DNA of 47,484 bases. Source: DYEP01 sp040755615 (GTDB lineage: Bacteria > Bacillota > Sulfobacillia > DUSP01 > DYEP01). Below the pieces are notes generated by a model that saw only the letters and a list, made by a program, of their open reading frames with translations, was not told the origin of the DNA and did no database searches. This document shows, one piece after another, positions 41,033-47,484 of the stretch. The stretch lies in NCBI GenBank assembly GCA_040755615.1, contig JBFMAL010000022.1:1-47484 (forward strand), read 5' to 3'. The first letter of the stretch is position 1. Each line of letters starts with the position of its first letter. A program made the position numbers and the translations under genes.

Positions 41033-41506
41033 CTAACCAGTGATTAGACACTCGCCCAAGAGCGTCTTCAATAGGCGGATTGCTTCCTCGGGGTCGTCAA
41101 GCCCGATCATCCTCTCCAGGCTACACCGTTCCTGGAAGACGCGAACGAACCTCTTTAGCACCTCCACCTGTTCCTGGGGATTCGTGATGCCGAACAGGAA
41201 GACGATCCTGACACCAAGCTCGTGTTCAGATCCATCCATCGCCCCGAACAGCACGGGACTCTTCAGTGTGGCAACCGACAAAAACGACTTACGGCATCCC
41301 TCCCCGATGTGCGGTATGGCGACGGGGACCCCTGTGTCGAGGCCGGTCGGGAACTCGAGTTCTCGCCTGAGCACGTTGGGTATAAACTCCTCGGAGACCA
41401 GGTCCTTCGCCAGCGCCAGTCGGCTAAGTCTGACAATCACGTCGTCTCTGTCTTGTACCTCAAGGTTGACCAGAACCAGATCCTTGTCTATGTATAACCC
41501 AGGCAA
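41033..41506 (-). CDS. PTS EIIA (fructose/mannitol/galactitol family)
   Basis: 157 residues of the PTS_EIIA_2 family. H66 in GVPVAIPHIGEGCRKS is the phosphorylation site, and VRIVFLFGITNPQEQVEVL is the usual later block. A TTG start is used; GAGGTG lies about 11 bases upstream. The 60-base gap after the URO-D-type gene is the largest one between 41.0 and 43.7 kb. With EIIB and EIIC it forms a split three-protein EII complex. Confidence 0.9.
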   Translation of the reverse strand: MPGLYIDKDLVLVNLEVQDRDDVIVRLSRLALAKDLVSEEFIPNVLRRELEFPTGLDTGVPVAIPHIGEGCRKSFLSVATLKSPVLFGAMDGSEHELGVRIVFLFGITNPQEQVEVLKRFVRVFQERCSLERMIGLDDPEEAIRLLKTLLGECLITG

Positions 41507-41566
41507 AGTTAAGAAAGCACCTCACTTTCCTGATCCGGCGGTCCCCCGTGGCGGACGGCGTCGTGA

Positions 41567-42634
41567 TCAGTCGTACCAGCCGAACTCGTCTCGTGCCTTC
41601 TGCATCAGGTAAATGTGGTAGGGCGGAGTGGTAGGAGGCAGTTCGCACCCTCCCATAAACACGAAGCGGCCTTTACAGTACTCCTTGCCCCGCTCTATGG
41701 TCTGCCGGCAGGCCTCGTAAACCTGTTCCGGGGTACCCGTGGCGATTATCTTGGGATCGACGTTGCCGGCAATGATCTGGTCCGGGAAGTACTTGGCCGC
41801 CGTGGCAAGATCCACCTCATGGCCGAAGCTGAGCATACCGGGGTCACCAAACGGTACTTCCGCCCAGAGCGGGAGGTTCTTGTTCTGTTGGCCGCAGATG
41901 TGGCAGTATATACTTTTCACGCCCATCGCCAAGACCTTGCTATGAAGCTCCTTCAAGTAGGGCAAAGCGAATTCCTCAAAGTGCTTGGGGGAGATGAGGC
42001 TGTTACTTTCAGTGGGTGCGGCCGACCGCGCCATCACCCGGCCCACCCCAAATGTCTCGACAAAGTACCGCGCCACGTCGAGGATGTGGTCGGTCATCAG
42101 GCGCAATGCTTTGTGAACCGCTTCCGGGGCCTGTGTTATCCAGAGCATGAACTGGTCGACCCCGCACAGATTGGCGGCGTGGGTGAACGGGCTGCCGCAG
42201 ATGAAGGCGATCGGCACGCCATGCTTCTCCTGAAGCCTCGCAAATTCCATCTGCTTCGGGACGCATCCTGCGTGGGAGACGTCCGGGAGTTTGAGCTTGT
42301 CCAGATCTTCGGGTTTTGAAACCGGCCGCCTCACGACCGAGGGGCCGGACTCATACCTATCAGCCGGGTACTTTATTTCTCCGCCAAACTCCCACGAGCC
42401 GTAGGAAACAAAGGTGTAAAAAGGAGTACCGTCCGAGTCGTACTGTTCGGCGGTCCGGAGCTGGGCCTCGAAGCTGCGTTCCGGATGCTCGTAAATGTCA
42501 GCAATGGCGTACCCTACGTTCTTGGCGCAGAATCCATATCCCCGATGTACAAACGCGACACGGTCGGTCGGTTGCCGCCTGTAGAGAGCCTCTATCCGTT
42601 CTGCCGGCGTCATTTGCGGTGCTCGTTGAGCCAT
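41567..42634 (-). CDS. Uroporphyrinogen-decarboxylase-family protein (MtaA/MtbA-like)
   Basis: 355 residues of the URO-D superfamily. SIYCHICGQQNKNLPLW gives H245-x-C247 and FVFMGGCELPPTTP gives C330: the H-x-C...C zinc-site pattern of corrinoid:thiol methyltransferases (MtaA/MtbA, MetE-like), not of haem-pathway HemE. FICGSPFTHAANLCGVDQFM and GHEVDLATAAKYF are further family blocks. ATG 42634 has GGAGGG upstream. It stands between a sugar dehydrogenase and the PTS genes, with no corrinoid protein or methyltransferase partner in the window. It may act on a methylated group of the sugar (inference). Confidence 0.8.
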   Translation of the reverse strand: MAQRAPQMTPAERIEALYRRQPTDRVAFVHRGYGFCAKNVGYAIADIYEHPERSFEAQLRTAEQYDSDGTPFYTFVSYGSWEFGGEIKYPADRYESGPSVVRRPVSKPEDLDKLKLPDVSHAGCVPKQMEFARLQEKHGVPIAFICGSPFTHAANLCGVDQFMLWITQAPEAVHKALRLMTDHILDVARYFVETFGVGRVMARSAAPTESNSLISPKHFEEFALPYLKELHSKVLAMGVKSIYCHICGQQNKNLPLWAEVPFGDPGMLSFGHEVDLATAAKYFPDQIIAGNVDPKIIATGTPEQVYEACRQTIERGKEYCKGRFVFMGGCELPPTTPPYHIYLMQKARDEFGWYD

Positions 42635-42689
42635 GGCCTGGGTTCCCTCCAATCCTAAGGAGCGTGTTATGGCCCCCCATCGTTCATTG

Positions 42690-43739
42690 CTACATCGATG
42701 TGGGATCGATCGCATACTTGATAGCCTTCAATTCTTTCACCCAACGGAATGCGTCCAAGAGACGGGAGAGAGGAACAGTCTCCTTGACGAGCTCCCGCCC
42801 GTCAACGAGGCGAGTGGATAGCAGTTCCAAGGAACGCCTGAAATCACCAGGCGTCTGATGAAACACTCCAAGCAAGGTCATCTCGGAATAGTGAAGCTGG
42901 ACGGTATCTACTATCATGGTCGTGCCGCTCTTGCAGCCGCCGAAGAACGTGACGGCTCCCCCCTTACGCACCAGCAGCAAGGCCTCCTGCCAGGCTTCGG
43001 GTTGCCCGACGGCCTCGATCACCACATCGGCCCCACGCCCGGCGTCGGTAAGCGAAATGGCCTGCTTGACCTGTTCATCGATGGATTCGTACCGCGACAC
43101 GTCCACGACTTCGCTTGCCCCGAATTCGCGTCCTTTCTGAAGCCGTTCTTCGCCTTTCCCGAGCAGTATCACGCGGGCGCCCCTCAGGTAAGCGAGACGG
43201 GTAATCATCAACCCCAGCGGGCCGGACCCGATTACCGCCACTGTATCGCCCTGCCTGATAGGGGTCAACCTCATGGCGTGGACTGCGGTTCCCAGCGGTT
43301 CCGACATGGCCGCCTCCTCATAGGACAAATGATCGGGGATTTCCAGCAGGTTAAAGTCCACCAGCGGCCGGGGTACGACGATGTACTCCGCATAGGCCCC
43401 GTTCAACACCGTCAAATCCTCGCAGAGGTTCTGTTGACCGTTTTTGCAGTAGAAGCACTTCTGGCAAGGTGCCGAATTACAGCAGGCCACGCGCATCCCG
43501 GGTTTAAACCCGCTGACGCCCTCGCCTACTTCCACAACATCTCCGCTGAATTCATGCCCGAAGGTGCTCGGGATCTTCTTTATGATCGCGGGGTGTCCCC
43601 TCTGATAGGTTTTGATGTCCGTCCCGCAGGTCAACGCCGCCCGGACTTTGACCAGCACTTCGCCGGGACGGGGTACAGGGACGGGCACGCGCTCGAATCG
43701 TACGTCCCCGGGTCCATAAAACATTGCCGCGTTCATCAT
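42690..43739 (-). CDS. Zinc-dependent medium-chain alcohol/polyol dehydrogenase
   Basis: 349 residues of the sorbitol/threonine dehydrogenase branch. The catalytic zinc site is C38 (ALTCGTDIKT) with H62-E63 (FGHEFSGDVVE). The structural zinc lobe is SAPCQKCFYCKNGQQNLC. The cofactor site is AVIGSGPLGLMITRLA. It would oxidise the phosphorylated polyol delivered by the PTS to a keto-sugar phosphate, like galactitol-1-P dehydrogenase; this is inferred from its operon. It lies 21 bases after deoC. Confidence 0.9.
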   Translation of the reverse strand: MMNAAMFYGPGDVRFERVPVPVPRPGEVLVKVRAALTCGTDIKTYQRGHPAIIKKIPSTFGHEFSGDVVEVGEGVSGFKPGMRVACCNSAPCQKCFYCKNGQQNLCEDLTVLNGAYAEYIVVPRPLVDFNLLEIPDHLSYEEAAMSEPLGTAVHAMRLTPIRQGDTVAVIGSGPLGLMITRLAYLRGARVILLGKGEERLQKGREFGASEVVDVSRYESIDEQVKQAISLTDAGRGADVVIEAVGQPEAWQEALLLVRKGGAVTFFGGCKSGTTMIVDTVQLHYSEMTLLGVFHQTPGDFRRSLELLSTRLVDGRELVKETVPLSRLLDAFRWVKELKAIKYAIDPTSM

Positions 43740-43760
43740 GGCTGTAGTCGCCCCTCCGAT

Positions 43761-44462
43761 CTAGAGAAAACCTTCTCGCTCCCTCACTTCGGCCGCCTCG
43801 ACAATGGCTTGTGTCGAGCGCGTCCCCTGCCTGGTCGCGCCGGCGCGGTGCAGGGCCAAGAACTGGTCCAGCGTACGGATCCCTCCCGCAGCCTTTATCT
43901 GGACTTTTGGACCGCAATTCGCCCGCATGAGCTGGATGTGCTCGACCGTGGCGCCGGTACCGGCATAGCCCGTGGACGTCTTCACGAAGTCAACGCTTAG
44001 CCTGTCGCACAACCGACAACACTGGACTATCTGTTCCGCGGTGAGATAGTGGTTTTCGAAGATGACCTTGACGATGACCTTCCGTTGGTGGGCCTTTTCC
44101 AGGACGCTCCCGACTTCTCTCTCTACGTAGCTCCAGGCCCCGGAGCGAACCTTGCCGATCGGCAGAACGACGTCAATCTCGGCAGCACCGTCGTCGATTA
44201 CCTGAAGAGTCTCAAACACCTTGGTTTCCGTAGCGCTGTTGCCATGAGGAAACCCAACCACCGCGCTCACCAGGACGTCGGTTCCAGACAGCAGTTCCTT
44301 GCAGACCTTCACGTCGTACGGTCGAACACAAACCGAGGCGACATCAAACCGTCTCGCGATGTTGCAACCCTCAACGATATCCGCGTCTGTCATGTCTGGC
44401 TGGAGCAGGGAATGATCTATCATCTTGGCGATTGCCCTTGCAGTTAGTGGAGTTGGTTCCAT
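43761..44462 (-). CDS. deoC: Deoxyribose-phosphate aldolase (DeoC/LacD-like class I aldolase)
   Basis: 233 residues. The Schiff-base lysine is K161 in DFVKTSTGYAGTGA, with D97 (EIDVVLPIG) and K190 (QIKAAGGIRTLDQ) completing the DeoC active site. DeoC splits 2-deoxyribose-5-phosphate into glyceraldehyde-3-phosphate and acetaldehyde. In this operon a related chain-cleaving reaction on the PTS-derived sugar phosphate is more likely than nucleoside salvage, as no nucleoside genes are present. ATG 44462 is preceded by GGGAGGAGG. Confidence 0.88.
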   Translation of the reverse strand: MEPTPLTARAIAKMIDHSLLQPDMTDADIVEGCNIARRFDVASVCVRPYDVKVCKELLSGTDVLVSAVVGFPHGNSATETKVFETLQVIDDGAAEIDVVLPIGKVRSGAWSYVEREVGSVLEKAHQRKVIVKVIFENHYLTAEQIVQCCRLCDRLSVDFVKTSTGYAGTGATVEHIQLMRANCGPKVQIKAAGGIRTLDQFLALHRAGATRQGTRSTQAIVEAAEVREREGFL

Positions 44463-44513
44463 CTCGCACCTCCTCCCCGCGATTGCTTTGGTTGCCCTGC
44501 ATTTCTCGGAGCC

Positions 44514-45278
44514 TCAGCCCGTCACGAAGCGGACGACCAGCTTGATGATGTATCTTCCGGTGACGTAGGTAAGCGGTATACCTTCCACCGTGTACGTGAC
44601 GCGGGTCCGCAGCAGGGCCGGCATGCCCTTCTCCATGTTGAGGAGCTTTGCGTCTTCCTGTTCCAGTGCAACCGCCGACATGGTGTCGACGGCCCTGTGC
44701 AGCCTGAAGCCGAAGTGTTTCTGAATTACGTAGTAAGTTGATTGCTCTATTCCTTCTTCTTTGAAATACGACCGATTCAGCCCGGGAAAGTATCGCGCCG
44801 GTGCGTACCAATCCTCCACGCAGACAGGTTCACCATCGACGAAACGGAGGCGAGTCATGAACACCAGGCTCTCCCCTGGGCTCACCTGTAGGTACTCGGC
44901 GATCTTGCCGGGAGCTCGGAACGTCCGGAACTGAAGAATCTTTGACGTCAGGGTCCTGTTCTGCTTTAGAACCTCATTTGTGAAACTGCAGAGTTCTTGC
45001 AGTGTTCCCTCGAGCATTGGTCGGGAGACGGTAGTACCCTTGGACCGTCGTCGTTCAAGGAGACCTTCATACACCAGCTCAGAAATCGCTCGCCTGACGG
45101 TAGCCCTGCTGACTCCAAACTTCTGCTGCAGTTTCTCTTCCGTCAGGATCTGTTCTCCCGGCTTCACCTCCCCGGAGTCGATCTGCCGTCTAATGTACTG
45201 CGTAATCTGGTAATAGAGAGGAATGGGGGTGTTCCTGTGAAGCTCGGTCGGCTCGACCCGCTCATTGTCGTTTTTCAC
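44514..45278 (-). CDS. GntR-family regulator with UTRA domain (copy 1)
   Basis: About 254 residues. The winged-helix N-terminus (IPLYYQITQYIRRQIDSGEV, EEKLQQKFGVSRATVRRAIS, LVYEGLLERRRSKGTTVSRP) is followed by a UTRA ligand domain (~95-250) that binds a small metabolite, usually a sugar phosphate. The GTG at 45278 is favoured by a GGAGG site 8 bases upstream; a GTG at 45287 lies too close to that site. It is one of two related regulators in the operon, separated by a hydroxyacid dehydrogenase gene. Confidence 0.92.
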   Translation of the reverse strand: MKNDNERVEPTELHRNTPIPLYYQITQYIRRQIDSGEVKPGEQILTEEKLQQKFGVSRATVRRAISELVYEGLLERRRSKGTTVSRPMLEGTLQELCSFTNEVLKQNRTLTSKILQFRTFRAPGKIAEYLQVSPGESLVFMTRLRFVDGEPVCVEDWYAPARYFPGLNRSYFKEEGIEQSTYYVIQKHFGFRLHRAVDTMSAVALEQEDAKLLNMEKGMPALLRTRVTYTVEGIPLTYVTGRYIIKLVVRFVTG

Positions 45279-45311
45279 TTGTGCCACCTCCAGAGACTCC
45301 GGGCCTTGCGG

Positions 45312-46358
45312 CTATTTTGTGAGTACCTCTGGATTCGCACAGAACTTTGGTATTTCCTTTCCGGTTATGAATTTGCTTACCTCCTCAGCGGCGATCCTGG
45401 CGCCCATCTCGGCGGCTTGCAGGGACGCACCGCCAAGATGAGTTGTGACCGTCACGTTGTCCAGTTCGTAAAGTGGGCTATCGTCCGGTGGCGGTTCGCC
45501 TTCGAATACGTCCAGCGCCGCGCCGGCTATACGCCCGGACTTGAGGGCATTGTACAGCGCCCGATGGTCGACCAGTTCCCCGCGGGCGGTGTTCACCAGG
45601 ACCGCGGTTCGCTTCATAAGCCCGATTTCCCGTTCGCCGATCATCCCCCTCGTCTCCGGGGTATACCGAGCATGAAGCGAGACGATATCCGCTTCGCTCA
45701 ACAGCTCGTCCAATGGGACAAACCTGTACTGGCTGTCCTCCTGCCTTGGCTGTATATAGGGATCGTAAACCAGAATGCGCGCTCCAAAGGCGGCGAGTAT
45801 CCGTGCGACTTTCCCGCCGATCGCCCCGAGGCCGATAAGACCGATTGTGGAAGCGCTCAACTCCGAACCGACTTTTTCCAGAACGTACAAGTCACCCCGC
45901 CAGCGCCTGTCCCGCATGAGGGATTGATGTGCCCGGGCGATGCTTCTCGTCTCCGCCAGGATCAACCCGACAGTGAGTTCTGCCACCGCACCGGAGTTTC
46001 TCCCAGGGGCGTACAACACGGGAATCCCCCGCTCTGAGCAGGCACTGACGTTGATATTCACCGGACCCCCTCTTGCTGCTCCAATCACTTTCAGGCGGTT
46101 CCCCGCCTCAATGACGCGCCGCGTGATGCACGCAGTATGGGTGAGGATGATGTCGGCATCCTTGACCAGGGGGATAAGATCCTCGTCCGGTCCGCAGTAT
46201 TCCCTCACCTCATCGTTGTGCTCGACTGGTTTTACCGGCCATTCATTGGCCCGGAAGTCGTAAGTGAATCGAATGCCGGTCCCGCAAAAGGCGTCTTCAA
46301 GGGCGTTTTTCAGCAGTTCGTTCGTGATGAACCGATCTCCGAGGATAAGAGCTTTCAA
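45312..46358 (-). CDS. D-isomer-specific 2-hydroxyacid dehydrogenase
   Basis: 348 residues with the NAD Rossmann motif TIGLIGLGAIGGKVARILAA, the catalytic Arg in VNTARGELVDHRALYNALKS, Glu in DVFEGEPPP, and His in VTTHLGGASLQAA. It differs from the SerA-like protein at 35 kb and belongs to the broad phosphoglycerate/glyoxylate dehydrogenase group. It may reduce or oxidise a sugar-derived hydroxyacid; the substrate is unknown. TTG start with GGAGG 7 bases upstream. It separates the two regulator genes. Confidence 0.88.
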   Translation of the reverse strand: MKALILGDRFITNELLKNALEDAFCGTGIRFTYDFRANEWPVKPVEHNDEVREYCGPDEDLIPLVKDADIILTHTACITRRVIEAGNRLKVIGAARGGPVNINVSACSERGIPVLYAPGRNSGAVAELTVGLILAETRSIARAHQSLMRDRRWRGDLYVLEKVGSELSASTIGLIGLGAIGGKVARILAAFGARILVYDPYIQPRQEDSQYRFVPLDELLSEADIVSLHARYTPETRGMIGEREIGLMKRTAVLVNTARGELVDHRALYNALKSGRIAGAALDVFEGEPPPDDSPLYELDNVTVTTHLGGASLQAAEMGARIAAEEVSKFITGKEIPKFCANPEVLTK

Positions 46359-46395
46359 CTCGCTGCCTCCTTAGCCCAAACGGTGGGCCATCTGG

Positions 46396-47100
46396 TCAGA
46401 TGTCCAGTTCGTATCCGGCCTTGAACAGATAGATGGCGCGGGAACCCTTGATTGGGATCCCTTTATCGGAAAGGGTTACCCGAAAGCGTATCAGGACCGG
46501 GGTACCCTCATCCATCCCGAACAGCTCCGCCTCGCGCTTCTCCAGGGCGGCAACCGTCACTTCGTCGACCGCCCGAGCGGGGACCAATCCAAATCTTTCC
46601 TGCATGACCTTGAACGAAGACTGTTCTTCGCCACCGCTTTCAAACATCTCGCGTGTTACGCCTGGGTAGAATTTCGCCGGCATGTAGGAGAACTCCAGGG
46701 CCAGGGGGCGTCCTCCCGCCGTGCGCAGCCTCTCCATAACGATTACCTCTTCCCCGGGCTGAAGCTGGAGCCGCTCTTGAACCTCATGCCAGGCGGGCTG
46801 TACAACGAAGGTCAAGATGTTCACTCCTGGGACCATGTTCCTTTTCCTGGCTTCCCTGGTAAAGCTGTGGTTGCCAGTGATCGTGCCCCAGAGCGTATGC
46901 TTCGGTACGCGCACGATATCCCTGTTCGCCGGATCGCGCTCCAGGATTCCCTCGTATATGAGGTCACCGATGGCCCTCTCTACCGTGGCGGCATCGGAAT
47001 CGAACGCCCGGCAGAGTTCCTCGACGTCGGGAAGGGCTTGACCTGGTTTGTACCGCTGCGACTTAATCTGGTCGTGGATACGCTGCGCTACGGTGTTCAT
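46396..47100 (-). CDS. GntR-family regulator with UTRA domain (copy 2, first gene of operon)
   Basis: 234 residues with a GntR wing-helix (QRIHDQIKSQRYKPGQALPD, FDSDAATVERAIGDLIYEGI) and a UTRA ligand domain. ATG 47100 has GGAGGGAG upstream; a longer frame to 47145 has no ribosome site. Its sequence is distinct from copy 1, with an atypical recognition helix (AATVERAI in place of RATVRRAI). Being promoter-proximal and downstream of a palindrome, it probably autoregulates the operon. Confidence 0.92.
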   Translation of the reverse strand: MNTVAQRIHDQIKSQRYKPGQALPDVEELCRAFDSDAATVERAIGDLIYEGILERDPANRDIVRVPKHTLWGTITGNHSFTREARKRNMVPGVNILTFVVQPAWHEVQERLQLQPGEEVIVMERLRTAGGRPLALEFSYMPAKFYPGVTREMFESGGEEQSSFKVMQERFGLVPARAVDEVTVAALEKREAELFGMDEGTPVLIRFRVTLSDKGIPIKGSRAIYLFKAGYELDI

Positions 47101-47165
47101 CTCGCTCCCTCCTATCTCGTATACTAAATTGAGCTCTTCGTTCACTATGGAACGGTGTTTCTTAC

Positions 47166-47192
47166 ATACGTTTATACGTTTGTACGTACAAA
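47166..47192. promoter_or_regulatory. Operator-like repeats in front of the GntR/PTS operon
   Basis: Two direct ATACGTTT octamers (47166-47173, 47174-47181) run into a perfect 14-base palindrome, TTTGTACGTACAAA (47179-47192). They lie 7-20 bases downstream of the -10 box, around and just after the transcription start, which suits repression by a GntR dimer, possibly one for each regulator. The regulator-site link is inference. Confidence 0.65.
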
Positions 47193-47205
47193 GCTATTTG
47201 CTCCT

Positions 47206-47234
47206 ATAATAGCATTGATTGGTAGGCTTGGCAA
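47206..47234 (-). promoter_or_regulatory. Promoter of the PTS operon
   Basis: TTGCCA (47234-47229), a 17-base spacer and TATTAT (47211-47206) on the minus strand. The start would be near 47199, giving a ~100-base leader to the first GntR gene. Confidence 0.7.
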
Positions 47235-47484
47235 TATCCAATCCTGGAAAAGCTATTGCGCTGTGAGGGTTTTCGCTTGTTGGATATGAAGAGAGCGCAT
47301 AGATATGGCTATGTTTCGTGAGGAAACACAATGTTTTAAGCCAGTATTTGACAGTTCATGCCCGCCAAAGGGGATACTTACCCCTTGGTGTATTGTTGTT
47401 GTGGGTCCTTATGTGAACTAGGGCCGCTGTCAGGCGGCTTTTACCAGGCTCCTCATATTTGGGCTTTGTTTTTCCCGTATCCGG
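47235..47484. other. Right end of window, no gene seen
   Basis: About 250 bases without a credible frame. A GGGGATACTTACCCC inverted repeat (47372-47386) and a GCCGC...GCGGC hairpin followed by TTTT (about 47423-47443, plus orientation) are the visible structures. Either could end a plus-strand transcript, but no gene precedes it in the window. Confidence 0.4.

Noticed and set aside
42858..44000. Long plus-strand frame of 380 codons
   Set aside because: It is antisense to the zinc dehydrogenase and deoC genes, both of which have intact motifs. Its composition is that of a GC-rich shadow frame and it has no family motif.
44997..46037. Plus-strand frame of 346 codons
   Set aside because: It is antisense to the first GntR regulator and the hydroxyacid dehydrogenase. 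It has no recognisable domain or ribosome site.
1..47484. CRISPR array, tRNA or rRNA genes
   Set aside because: I found no regularly spaced direct repeats, tRNA cloverleaf or rRNA sequence on either strand by eye.

Overview
This window looks like a chromosomal segment from an anaerobic Clostridia-type Firmicute, possibly a Peptococcaceae- or Moorella-like lineage. The placement is inference and no rRNA gene is present. It rests on four things: ferredoxin-dependent 2-oxoacid oxidoreductase and sensory [FeFe]-hydrogenase genes, the gram-positive order rho-rpmE-yqhQ-prfA-prmC-sua5-ywlE/rpiB-ywlG-upp-comEB, T-box and yybP-ykoY riboswitches, and strong Shine-Dalgarno sites with many GTG or TTG starts. 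Every intact gene is on the minus strand, so transcription runs from high to low coordinates.

Layout, left to right. (1) 1-5.2 kb: an IS1202-like transposase remnant, a DUF6671 zinc-ribbon gene, and a tightly coupled operon for a four-subunit 2-oxoacid:ferredoxin oxidoreductase, led by a CO-dehydrogenase-beta/ACS-epsilon-like gene. (2) 4.7-8.5 kb: purE-purK lies between oppositely oriented remnants of IS1634-type transposases, next to fragments of other ISs and a broken gene. (3) 8.7-9.9 kb: a CaCA-family cation exporter behind a yybP-ykoY (Mn2+) riboswitch with its own promoter and terminator. (4) 10.1-11.1 kb: IS debris and a truncated MarR/GNAT gene. (5) 11.1-14.5 kb: a signalling module with a thioredoxin-like [2Fe-2S] ferredoxin, a PAS-containing sensory [FeFe]-hydrogenase, a SpoIIE/PP2C phosphatase and a 53-residue basic protein. 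(6) 14.6-25.7 kb: housekeeping genes running from rho to wecB.

(7) 25.8-32.3 kb: an FSA-type transaldolase, kce and kal homologues, a large secreted subtilase and an SLH-domain protein, all closely spaced. (8) 32.4-33.4 kb: a SAM methyltransferase overlapping a YkoF-like small protein. (9) 33.6-36.3 kb: a phosphoglycerate-dehydrogenase-like gene and a TrpB2-type tryptophan synthase beta gene under a T-box whose specifier reads UGG (Trp). (10) 36.3-37.2 kb: the 5' part of a degenerate group II intron lying just after a terminator hairpin. (11) 37.2-47.2 kb: a carbohydrate operon with two GntR/UTRA regulators, a hydroxyacid dehydrogenase, a DeoC aldolase, a zinc dehydrogenase, a URO-D/MtbA-type protein, galactitol-family PTS EIIA, EIIB and EIIC, and its own EI and HPr. 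A promoter and palindromic operator-like repeats precede it.

The modules most worth attention are the sensory hydrogenase/phosphatase operon, the oxidoreductase operon with its extra CODH-like subunit, the Trp T-box serA-like/trpB2 unit, and the PTS operon that includes a corrinoid-methyltransferase-like gene. By eye the first ~10 kb is more AT-rich than the rest and holds most of the IS debris.
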